A stretch of DNA of 64,000 bases. Origin: Malania oleifera (lineage: Eukaryota; Streptophyta; Magnoliopsida; Santalales; Ximeniaceae). Below, one piece after another: positions 55,289 through 64,000 of the stretch. Every line of letters begins with the position of its first letter. The stretch's first letter is position 1. Under the pieces are notes generated by a model that did no database searches, was not told where the DNA came from, and saw only the letters and a list, made by a program, of their open reading frames with translations. The translations under genes were made by a program, and so were the position numbers. Where the stretch lies: NCBI RefSeq assembly GCF_029873635.1, contig NC_080425.1, positions 40,675,390-40,739,389 on the forward strand, written 5' to 3'.

Positions 55289-56520
55289 TCAATGTTGATA
55301 GACCAGATCCTCGAGTGGAATGTCTTCCACTTTCAGAAGTTGCCTATCAATTAATACTTTAAGGCGTTGATCATTTACTTTAAATATCTGACCATCCTTA
55401 GGATCCTCTATTTCTACCGCCCCATTCGCAAAAACATTCTTCACTACAAAAGGGCCAGTCCACCTAGACCAAAGTTTTACTAGGTGCTTATGGAGTTTAG
55501 AATCATATAAGAACACTCGATCATTAGGCCTAAACATTTTTCTCAAAATATTTTTATCATGAAACGCTTTCATTTTAGCCTTATAGATTCTAGAGTTCTC
55601 ATTTCTCGATTCCTCTAACTTGGTCAACTCAAATTTTCTAAGCTTACCTGCTTCTCTCATGTCAAAATTGAAATGCTTGATGGCCCAATAAGCTCAATGC
55701 TCGAGCTCCACAGGTAAGTGGCAAGGCTTTCCAAAAACAAGCCTATAAGGTGACATGCCTAAGGGAGTTTTGAAAGTTGTATGGTAGGCCCAAAGCGCTC
55801 AACTAATCTCAAAAACCAATCTTTGCGATCCACGTTGACCCTTTTGTTCTAAAATTTTCTTAATTTCCCTGTTTGCAAGTTCTACCTTTCCACTTGTCTA
55901 GGGGTGGTAGGCAGTAGATATCTTATGTACCATCCCATATTTTTTCATCAAAGCCTCAAAATAACGGTTGCAAAAAAGTGTACCCCGGTCACTAACGATA
56001 GCACATGGTGTACCAAATCAAGATAACACATTCTCTTTGAGAAATTTACTTACCATCCTATTATCATTGCTCCTGCAAGCTGCTGCCTCTACCCATTTTG
56101 ACACATATTCTACTACCATAATAATATATTGATATCCAAAATAAGGAGAAAATGGTCCCATAAAATCAATGCCCCAACAATCAAAATTTTCAATCACTAG
56201 AATTGGGTTTAAGGGCATCATATTATGATGGGACATAACTCCTAACTTGTGACACTTTTCACATAAGTGACAATAAATGTTTGCATCCTTAAACAAGGTG
56301 GACCAATAAAATCCACATTGCAGAATTTTTGCAGCGACTTTCTTCATTGAAAAGTGGCCCCCACAAACTTGGGAATGACAAAATTCTAAGATGCTAGCAA
56401 TCTCTTCATCAGGGATACAACACCTTAAAATTTGGTTAGGGCAGTATTTGAAAAGAAAAGGGATATCCCAATAGAAATTATGTACCTAAATCATGAACTT
56501 CCTTTTGTCCTGAGCACTCC
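55289..56520 (-). pseudogene. pol: Athila integrase
   Basis: On the minus strand the zinc-binding part SILEFCHSQVCGGHFSMKK lies at about 56405-56340, with YCHLCEKCHKLG after it. The frame 56347-56018 continues with NFDCWGIDFMGPFSPYFGYQ (first catalytic Asp) and YVSKWVEAAA. Then, with a stop, TPCAIVSDRGTLFCNRYFEA (second Asp, about 55990), KVELANREIKKILEQ (Glu, about 55880), [17 protein letters not shown] and [13 protein letters not shown]. The C-terminal frame 55660-55289 has SRWTGPFVVKNVFANGAVEI and FKVNDQRLKVL, typical of Athila-type elements. All three catalytic positions are present, but several stops break the frame. Confidence 0.85.
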
Positions 56521-57134
56521 AATCCACCGATGTCTCACCTACAGCCAAATAAGTCACAATATAAGCAAATCATGGTAGAGAAGTAATAGAAAATAAATGC
56601 TCATCGGGAAAATCATCCCTGATTGGCAGGTTGTCAATGGTGTCCTCAAATGTGAGCCTCGAGAGATGGTCAGCCACTATGTTCTCCACTCCTTTCTTAT
56701 CTTTGATGGTGATGTCAAATACCTGCAAAAGTAAAATGACCTGTAATCAATGCATATCCACCATCAATCACAAGTTTTGTAGGGAATAACTCTCCCAGGT
56801 CATTCTTCACCACGATAACACCAGACTTTTTAGGAACAACCTGTGTAGGACTTACCCATTTACCATCAGCAATAGGATATATGATTCCTGCATCTAATAG
56901 TTTCAACCCTTCATTCTTCACCACTTCCTTCATAGTAGGGTTAAGCCTATGCTGGGTGTCTCTACGAGGGTTAGTTCCTTCCTCCAAATTAAATTTATGA
57001 GAACATACCAGGGGACTAACACCTTTTATATCAGCAATGCTCTAACCTCAGGATAACTTATGCTCACTTAGGGTTCAAATTAATTTCTCACCTTGAGACT
57101 CACACAATTCAAATGAGATAATAACAGGAAAAGT
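56521..57134 (-). pseudogene. pol: Athila RT N-terminus fused to the RNase H end
   Basis: On the minus strand 56987-56745 encodes RLNPTMKEVVKNEGLKLL, AGIIYPIADGKWVSPTQVVP and KKSGVIVVKNDLGELFPTKL. It then jumps at about 56740 into VFDITIKDKKGVENIVADHL (56718-56659), which is the end of RNase H. The palm with YxDD and most of RNase H are gone, a deletion of more than 1 kb relative to a whole Athila pol. DNLPIRDDFPDEHLF and VDWSAQDKRKF follow. Upstream, 57134-57000 has SPLVCSHKFNLEE. It is the source unit for the comparable piece at 38811-39141. Confidence 0.78.
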
Positions 57135-57805
57135 ATCACCTGGACCAAGGAAAGCATGCTTTAAACCCATAGGCAAAGGCTTCAATTCAACCTTGGGTGC
57201 TTCCACCCTTAAAGGAATTTGTTTTTCACCTTTCTCAGGAAACTCCTCAAACTTTGGTTGCCATGCCCGAGTGCCATAATCCTAAGTTCTATCAAAAATA
57301 GCAAAAATATCAATTACATCAGATGGATTACTAATAGAATCAAACTCAGAATTAACAAGAAAATACTCAAGGGGATCAAAATCATGGGCCGTAGAAACTC
57401 CCCTATCCATAAGTGAGTCAATCATGTATATCTGGTGGCCCTCATCATCATCTTCTGGCTATTTTGCAATATGGAAGATATTCACCTTGAGAGTCATGTT
57501 TCCAAAAGACAGCTTCATGAGCCCATTCCTAGAATTAATAAGAGCATTAGCAGTGGCGAGGAAAAGGGCTACCTAAAATCTAAGGAATTTTAGAAGTAGT
57601 ATCAATAGCAGAGCTAGTGTCAAGGATTAGGAAATCAACATGATAATAAAATTTGTCACTTAGAATTAGAACATCCCCTACCACACCCTGGGGTACTTTG
57701 ACTGAACGGTCAGCCAATTGCAATACCACAGTGGTTGGTTTGATTTCCCTCAACCTAAACTACAAATAAATAGAATATGGCATTAGATTCACGCTAGCTC
57801 CCAAA
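57135..57805 (-). pseudogene. Athila protease second half, right copy
   Basis: On the minus strand it starts after the LTR insertion with GASVNLMPYSIYL and continues VVLQLADRSVKVP, ILDTSSAIDTTSKIP-like and MTLKVNIFHIAK, matching 42250-41930 of the left copy. A linker to RT follows (LPMGLKHAFLGPG near 57180-57135). It includes an extra PQGVVG-like segment near 57690 that the left copy lacks. Frame breaks are present. Confidence 0.7.
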
Positions 57806-60006
57806 TGTAGAGACTCGAACAAAAGAAATGATAAGAAAAAGAGAAAAAAAGAGGAAAATGGTTTGGTGAGGAGAAAACCGGCGACAGTTTTCTGGAGTAA
57901 TAAGAAAACCGTCGACAATTTTGTATTTACCGCGGGTCAGTTACAGGTGAAACGATAAAAAACGGCGGGTTAAAACCCAAACCTTTGACGATTTTGTGAT
58001 AGGTGTAGAAAATCGTCGAAGGTTATCTCAACAGAACTGATTTTAAATGGAAGACCACAAGCTTCATTTGTAAAATCAAAAACAAAGTTTCTCTCTCACT
58101 CACACACTAAACCCTACGGCCCTAACTCCTTCTCTTTTCATTTTCGCTCCAATTATAACCCGTTTTGACAATCCGAAGCCGCCACAATGATCTAGGGGTG
58201 ATTCTCTGCAAGTTAAACAGAGCAAATTATTGAGTTGGAGTTTTAGGGAACCACTCCAAAACCAGGTTAAGTAAGGTATTTAAGGGTGTAATTGTTAATT
58301 TGGAGTATATGAGGCTTAGGAAATGCTAAATAAGAAATATTCTGGGGGTTGAGTTGATTAATTTGGGGAAAAGATAATTTTAGTGTTTTGAGCTTTAAAT
58401 GTCGTGGGGCGTGGAATTAGTTTCAACAGGTTTCTCAGGAAACAGGTAAATGAATAGATTAAGTAAGGTATTTTCAGAAAATTAATTATTGAATATACAG
58501 TATTTGATTCAAAAATTTATATATGATTTAGTATAGTTTTTGGGAATACTGATGTTGAATTGAGGAAACTTTGAAAACAGATTTAATATTATTTTCTCAA
58601 CAAAATATGTTTTCCCAAGCCAGATAGTTTATTACAAAGTAGTACTCACTTGTGTGTGGCATGAGTATAAATTTTACTGTAAATAAGGATATGTCAGAAT
58701 ATTTATGAATTCACAAGGCAAGCACGATTTGATAACAATTTTTAGAAAAATTATAAGCAGTACAAAAATTATGATATTTTCAGTATAATGTGATAATTCA
58801 GCAAGCCTAGATGTCATGATTATTCAGACGGCACAGATGTTGTGAATAGATTTTTATATATATCAGTTTATTCAGAACCTATGATATGACAAATTTTATG
58901 CAAAAATATGAAATGAGATATGTTCCAGTTATATATTATATGAAATGTACTATATGATATCAGAATCTATGATGGACTAGGTTTGTTATAAGCACGGTAC
59001 CGTAGCTAGCTAACGAGATCGGACAGTGTAATCCCTGTGTGCCGACCAGAGAAGTGTTGCGGAAAGTAGGATGGGCGAATTAGGTTGGTGATAGCCGACA
59101 GTGTAACCACACTATTCAGAAAGTGTAGGGTCGGAGGCCGATTAGCCCCAAAGTGTTGCGGAGAGCAGGATACCCATTGTGTGCCGACCCGAGAAGTGTT
59201 GTGGAGAGCAGGATGGGCAGACCAGGTTAGGTGGGCAATTGTGCGTAGTTATGTCATGTTTGACTTAACCTGGTAGGCCAGCCAGAGTTAAGTCTAGCCC
59301 ACAGGCCGCACAACCCGAGTAATGCGGGGTTAATTCATGATATACAATTATCCATCTAGGGTATAATTTCAGTAATATATAGATATAACAATTAATTTAT
59401 AAGTATACATAAATTTAATATGTTACGGTATGTTATATTGATTACGATTTATTCATATTTATACATAACAGTTTTACCTGACTTGTCAAATGCAGTTAAA
59501 CTATGTACAAAATTTTCTTACTTATCAGATACAGTTTATCATGTACAGTATATGTTTATAACACTATAATACTCATGTTGCCACACACTAATATTAGTCT
59601 ATTTCCCTTACTAATAAGTGTCTCACCCCAGCAATACAAACATTTCAAGAAACCCCAATAGACTAGCGGACCGAGCTTCAAGATAGAGGAGGCTGATAAT
59701 GCTACCCTGGCTGAAGGGTAAGTAGTTGGGTTGAAATTAGGATGGATTTTTTGGAGTATGACCCAGGGTATTTATGGTTCTTTTTAGGTTGTATATGTGT
59801 ATTTTTCGTTATAGTAAAACTCTGGTATTGTATATAAGGTTGAATAAATCATGGTTTCCGCTACATAATAGTTATGTATGTATAGATAGGTATATCCCCG
59901 GTTTCCTTTGGGGTCCAGGTTGATTTAGTGTATGTTTTATGGTATCAGAGTTATTATTATCATTATTATGTGGAAAAAAATATAACATAATTTTTGGGGT
60001 GTTACA
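57806..60006 (+). repeat. Solo LTR splitting the Athila protease active site, 2201 bp
   Basis: It begins TGTAGAGACTCGAACAAAAG and ends TTTTTGGGGTGTTACA. The flanks are CCAAA (57801-57805) and CTAAA (60007-60011). The left Athila unit has the empty site GCTCCTAAATCTAGC at about 42255-42269, which shows that CTAAA is the original duplicated sequence. The insertion falls in the codons of D-L-G-A-S. U3 has ACCGTCGACAATTTT-type repeats (57877-58025). Mid-LTR, a 40-base unit around GTGTGCCGACCAGAGAAGTG is repeated at 59037-59076, partially at about 59149-59172, and at 59180-59219. The GTGTCTCACCCC block is at 59618-59629. No internal region is present. Confidence 0.85.
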
Positions 60007-60240
60007 CTAAATCTAGTAAAGCTTGCCCAAACTCATAATTTCCAATGTTGCATGCAATAGTTGGGCAACCAGGATCTTTGAACTTGGGAGGAATCCGCTG
60101 CTCAATTAGAGCACTAACTTGTTCTATAAGGAACGTTGTCATCTTCACATGGTGCTTCCTTTTAACTATACACAAATCCTTGAGAACTTTTGCATAAGTA
60201 GGAATTTGTTTAATTACATGCAAAAGAGGAAGATTGATTT
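60007..60240 (-). pseudogene. Athila protease first half, right copy
   Basis: On the minus strand 60223-60007 reads HVIKQIPTYAKVLKDLCIVK, VSALIEQRIPPKFKDPGCPT and IACNIGNYEFGQALLDL, then ends in the LTR insertion. It is the N-terminal half of the protease whose second half is at 57805. It is very similar to 42474-42270. Confidence 0.8.
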
Positions 60241-61842
60241 TTACCTACCTTAGATTCTCTAGGATTTCATTGTTAGGATCCAAAGTTCACTTGCTTTATT
60301 TTAAAGTTTGAGGGAATGGTACCTTAATAGGACTCTTTGTCACCTCAGGTTCCTTGGGTAGCTCGGCATCACTACCATCTTGATTCTTTTCCACATCCTA
60401 TGATTTGTTCGTTGTTGGGATGTGTAATGACTTACCACTTCGTGTCATAATGAAATTCACATCCTTCAAATTGTCTTACGCCATGTGTTGACCATGAGGT
60501 GCAAACTGAGCTTGAGAAGGGAACTTACCTCGCTCATTCACACTCAATGAGCTTATCAATTTGGACATTTGGCTCTTTATCTCCTTGTTTTCTTCAACAA
60601 CCTGCGTAATCAAAGATTCAAACTTTTGGTTAGTCTTACCCTATGCCTCAATAAAAGCATGCACAGTGTCCTCTAAAAGACTCTTAGAAGATAAAGGTGC
60701 ATGAAATGGTGCAGGATATGATCTAGGAGGTTGTGCAGAAGGCTAGTTTTCAGACTTCCAACTAAAATTGGGGTGATTGCGCCACCCCGAATTATAGGTA
60801 TCAGAGAAAGGTGTAAAAGGCTTCTTGTACATACCTAAGACATTACGTTGTTCCTTATAAATCCCTCTCATCTTAGAAAACATGTGACACTCTTGGGTGA
60901 GGTGATTTACCCCACTACACACAAAACATGGTCCAAAAGACTCTATATGAATAGCCACATGTGTTGGCTTTAAGTCCTTAATCTTTAACATCTCTAGCTC
61001 CCTAGTGAGCATCTCAACCTTAGCCTTTAGGTTATCCTCTTCCCTGAGATGGTAAATTTCACCACCTTGTGCTCTTAGTAACACTAGGTCCAATCCAACT
61101 GTGAGCTTTTTCAGCAAGCTCATTAAGGTATTCTATGGCCTCATCAGGATCTTTCTATAAGAACTTGCTATTACACATCGTTTCCACAAATTGGCGCTCT
61201 CTAAGTGTAAGTCCCTCATAAAAATAGCTCATTAAGCGCCAATTCTCATACCCATGGTGAGGACACATACTCAAAAACTTCTTGAATCTCTCCCAAGACT
61301 AGTACAAAGTCTCACTATCCTTTTGTACAAAGGTAGAGATTTGCGTTTTTAAAGCGTTGGTCTTATGTTGGGGAAAGTATTTATTAAAGAAAACCTGAGT
61401 CATCTCATTCCGTGACCCAATAGATCATGGTCTCAGCGAGTATAGCCAACTCTTAGCTCTATCCTTCAAGGAAAAAGAAAAAAACTTAAGTCTCGCAACG
61501 TCGTCAGCTGCATTTTGACTATGAAAATTCGCAACTACTTCCTTAAACTCCCTAATGTGCAAATATGGATTTTCATTTTCCAAGCCATGAAAAGTAGGGA
61601 GTAACTGTATCATTCCTACTTTAAAATCCAGTTGGCGAGTATTAGTTGGAAACATGATGGATGATGGTGTGGTTGTGCATGTAAGGTGGAGGTAATCCTA
61701 AAGGGTCCTAGTGGGTTGATCTTCATGTTCACTTATTTCCTCTAAATTAGAAGAAGTATCAAACAAATGATCAGAAAAATCAGACTCCGACTCTGACACA
61801 GGTGTAGAAGCAAATTGACCCAAGGCGTCTTTATACCTGTGC
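60241..61842 (-). pseudogene. gag: Athila gag, right copy
   Basis: On the minus strand it begins MHRYKDALGQFASTPVSESES (about 61842) and LFDTSSNLEEISEHEDQPTR. Then the frame 61655-61425 gives the gag core LDFKVGMIQLLPTFHGLENE, NPYLHIREFKEVVANF and FFSFSLKDRAKSWLYSL. After a stop-rich middle part the frame 61123-60743 has a short coiled coil (NLKAKVEMLTRELEMLKIKD) and the zinc knuckle CFVCSGVNHLTQEC (60921-60880), then GWRNHPNFSW. The C-terminal part to 60241 is Gln/Pro-rich. At least three breaks; otherwise it is the fuller of the two Athila gags. Confidence 0.82.
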
Positions 61843-61988
61843 ATGCAAGGTAAACAAAAATGCAACACTAAAAAAACTATAAAAATAAAAGAAAATAAAA
61901 TAAAGATGCAGCAAGCTGAAGAGGGAACGAAGTTACCGCCTTTACAAACTGCTGAAAAGAAAAATTGTCTAGCAATTCTTCTACCATC

Positions 61989-62006
61989 TCCCCGGCAACG
62001 GCGCCA
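61989..62006 (-). other. Primer binding site of the right Athila unit (tRNA-Asp type)
   Basis: On the minus strand TGGCGCCGTTGCCGGGGA is the 18-base site typical of Athila elements, which I recall as matching the 3' end of tRNA-Asp. It lies five bases from the LTR end at 62012. Confidence 0.88.
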
Positions 62007-62011
62007 AAATT

Positions 62012-63480
62012 TGATTACTCCCAAAGAATAACGCGGTAGTTGTAGCATAGATGTGGGGTGTCAAATCCATAGAAAGACAAAGTAAAAGAATAGCAGAAAG
62101 AACAAATAAACTAAAGAAAAAATATTAAATGATTCATGGTGAACAAAGATTAATTTTAAATGTAATTAAAGTGAAGCAAAGTGACTAACGGAAAAAGTAC
62201 CCAAATTTGACGAACAGTAAAGCGTCGGGAATCCCTTGCACAAATTCGATATTTTAATTATTCTTAATTCATTGAATAACTCAATTGGGAACTCAATTCC
62301 CAAAATTCCCAATCGGAAGGTATAGATTTATAAACCAAAATTAAACCAAATGTAACCCTTTGAAAAATAATTCACCACTTTTAGAATACGTAAATTATTA
62401 TCCCTATTGAGAAAATCCAACGACGACAATATACTCAAAAAGCGATATTTCAGCAAAGAAGTAAATCAGTGTAGATAAATAATTGATCCAAACATAATCA
62501 AAGAACTAATCCTATCAATAGAAAAAGCATGACTGAATTCATAAACAGAATAAATTCTATGATTATTCGGAGAAGAAAACATCGACAATGAATTGAGAAT
62601 AATAAAACAAAGGAGTTTAGTAATTGAAAATCAAATACATAAATTAAAAATAGATTGAAAATACCATCTAGTGTGCAAGTTCATTCTTACTTGAGAATTT
62701 ACTAAGATGAAAGACAGATAAATTTTAAAGAAAACCTTCAAGCCTCCCCTCTCTCGTCTCCCCTTTCTTCACAAAAAGTTTAGCCTTTATATTTCCATCA
62801 CAAAACCCTAAAAACGGAACAGTATTAAAAATAATAATAATAAAAATATAAATGCTGAAATATATCCTTTGGTTTTTGGGTTTGGATTGCGGTCCACTTT
62901 TGACCTAGTAAATATTTGGATTAGTGAAATACTATCTTAGAACGAATTGTATCTCTTTTTGTAAGCTTTTCAATGCCACTTAAATCATGCCAATCGAATA
63001 TCAGATGAGAGAGTTATGATTAAAATACTAAAATATGTCCAGGCTATCTCCTAGCGAATTTCGGACTTGGATTGCGACCCATTTTTGACCTAGTTCGTAT
63101 TAGCCAAATATTATCTCACAATGAATTGCAACTCTTTTCTTAAGCTTTCCAACACCCCTTGAATCACACCAATCCGATATCATATTAGAGAGTTATACTT
63201 AAAATACGGAAATATGTCTGTGCTGTCTTCTATCGAATTTCAAACTTTGACTTTTTGCAATTTCCTTTTGTGATTTTTTTCTTGATCCAAATTGCTCTAA
63301 AAGCCCATGAGAGTGCTCCTTTGAATCTCTAAAATTAAACATAAAAATCAGCTTAAGAATATCCCAAAGTAAATAGAAACTCAATTCAAGAATACACATT
63401 AATTCCAATGATTTCTATTCACATTTTAGCATTTTAGTCCAATAATAGGGTATTTAAAGAGCACTTTCGTACACTTATCA
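62012..63480 (-). repeat. 5' LTR of the right Athila unit, 1469 bp
   Basis: On the minus strand it starts TGATAAGTGTACGAAAGTGC and ends TTTGGGAGTAATCA. It lacks short segments present in the shared LTR at 43359-44875 (for example around 62680-62700 and 63325). The internal direct repeat (GGATTGCGGTCCACTTTTGACC at 62884, GGATTGCGACCCATTTTTGACC at 63069) is kept. Confidence 0.85.
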
Positions 63481-63743
63481 TGTACCATTTCTCCCCATTC
63501 TTCTTTAAGCTAGGGCATCTCCCTTCACTATTTGCTCTTTTCTTCTTTCTTGTCTTTCCATGTTATCTTGATAGGAGTAATGTTTACTACCATTGAGCTT
63601 TTGGTTGAACTCCTTAAATATTTAATATCTGTCTTTACTTCCTTCTTTTCCTTCCTATGATTAGCCATAGGAGGATTTTGGTTACCATCACTGGAGATAC
63701 TTATCCCCACGTCATGTGCAAGTGTAGCTAATTCATCAAACGC
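63481..63743 (-). pseudogene. Gypsy gag fragment
   Basis: On the minus strand 63710-63528 reads GISISSDGNQNPPMANHRKE and KSSMVVNITPIKITWKDKKE, preceded by FDELATLAHDV. From memory, similar ELATRAHDMEL...SMVVNTTPLK segments occur in plant gypsy polyproteins of a group other than Athila. It lies between the Athila LTR and another Athila LTR fragment, so it is a leftover of an older element. Confidence 0.45.
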
Positions 63744-64000
63744 AATGAATTAAGAATGATAAAACAAAGGAGTTTAGTAATTAAAAATCAAATACATAAA
63801 TTAAAAATAGATTGAAAATACCATCTAGTGTGTAAGTTCGTCTCTAACCTTACTTGAGAATTTAGTTCTCCATACTAAGATGATAGACAAATAAATTTTA
63901 GAGAAAACTTTCAAGCCTCCCCTCTCTCGTCTCCCCTATCTTCACAAAAATTTAAAAAAAATAAAATAAAAAAAATAAAAAATAAATAAAGACGCTGAAA
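63744..64000 (-). repeat. Athila LTR fragment at the window edge
   Basis: From ACGCAATGAATTAAGAATGATAAAACAAAGGAGTTTAGTAATT the sequence follows 62585-62830 and 43935-44160 of the other Athila LTRs, with its own substitutions, and runs off the window. It is a third copy of this LTR, entered in its middle. Confidence 0.75.

Larger units (their letters stand above)
43359..63480 (-). mobile_element. Athila-type Ty3/gypsy element, right unit, with nested insertions
   Basis: On the minus strand: 5' LTR 63480-62012, tRNA-Asp-type primer site 62006-61989, gag about 61840-60240, protease split by a solo LTR, RT remnant, RNase H end, integrase to 55289, 3' untranslated region split by a Tekay element, polypurine tract 44904-44876, 3' LTR 44875-43359. 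Without insertions it would be about 9.2 kb, shorter than typical Athila, because the RT core is deleted. Confidence 0.82.

Noticed and set aside
61698..62048. Longer minus-strand frame starting at 62048, upstream of the Athila gag
   Set aside because: It begins inside the LTR and reads through the primer binding site; the gag start is better placed at the MHRYKDAL peptide shared with the left copy.

Overview
This window looks like transposable-element-rich heterochromatin of a large plant genome, most likely a dicot; the species cannot be told from it. I see no intact host gene, no tRNA or rRNA gene and no CRISPR array. Nearly all of the 64 kb is explained by decayed, truncated and nested LTR retrotransposons, and nearly every retroviral-type reading frame carries stops or frameshifts.

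Layout. 1-3885: a plus-strand Ty1/copia element of Sirevirus type, cut by the window edge and broken inside reverse transcriptase. 3886-12381: a composite plus-strand Sirevirus-type element with two LTRs of different subfamily, gag, an RNase H stub, and a third ORF, with most of pol deleted. 12382-17480: a minus-strand Sirevirus-type element with gag but no pol. 17481-18475: LTR and coiled-coil fragments. 18476-20490: a solo LTR with a perfect GTATA target-site duplication. 21180-29581: a minus-strand Sirevirus-type element (3' LTR, long 3' untranslated region, third ORF) interrupted by a chromovirus-like solo LTR at 23139-25738. 29582-36734: a plus-strand element with 5' LTR, gag, pol and third ORF, truncated by an LTR fragment at 36735-38290. 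38811-63480: two Athila-type Ty3/gypsy units on the minus strand in tandem, sharing one LTR. They are interrupted by a solo LTR (39142-41606), a full-length Tekay-like chromovirus (45767-54502) and a second solo LTR (57806-60006). 63481-64000: fragments of gypsy gag and a further Athila LTR.

How the parts relate. The copia elements share an initiator-Met tRNA primer site, repeated polypurine motifs of the form AAAAGGGGGAGA in the 3' region, a gag with zinc knuckles and a charged coiled-coil part, and a third ORF after pol. The main unusual observation is that a cluster of short GTCGAC-like or GGCGACTG-like repeats sits upstream of the TATA box in every copia LTR here. A cluster of the same type recurs inside three elements, between pol and the third ORF, with a TATA-like site and pyrimidine-rich leader in two of them. 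This suggests a second, internal promoter for the third ORF. The two Athila units serve as empty-site references for each other's insertions, which fixes the order of events without outside data.
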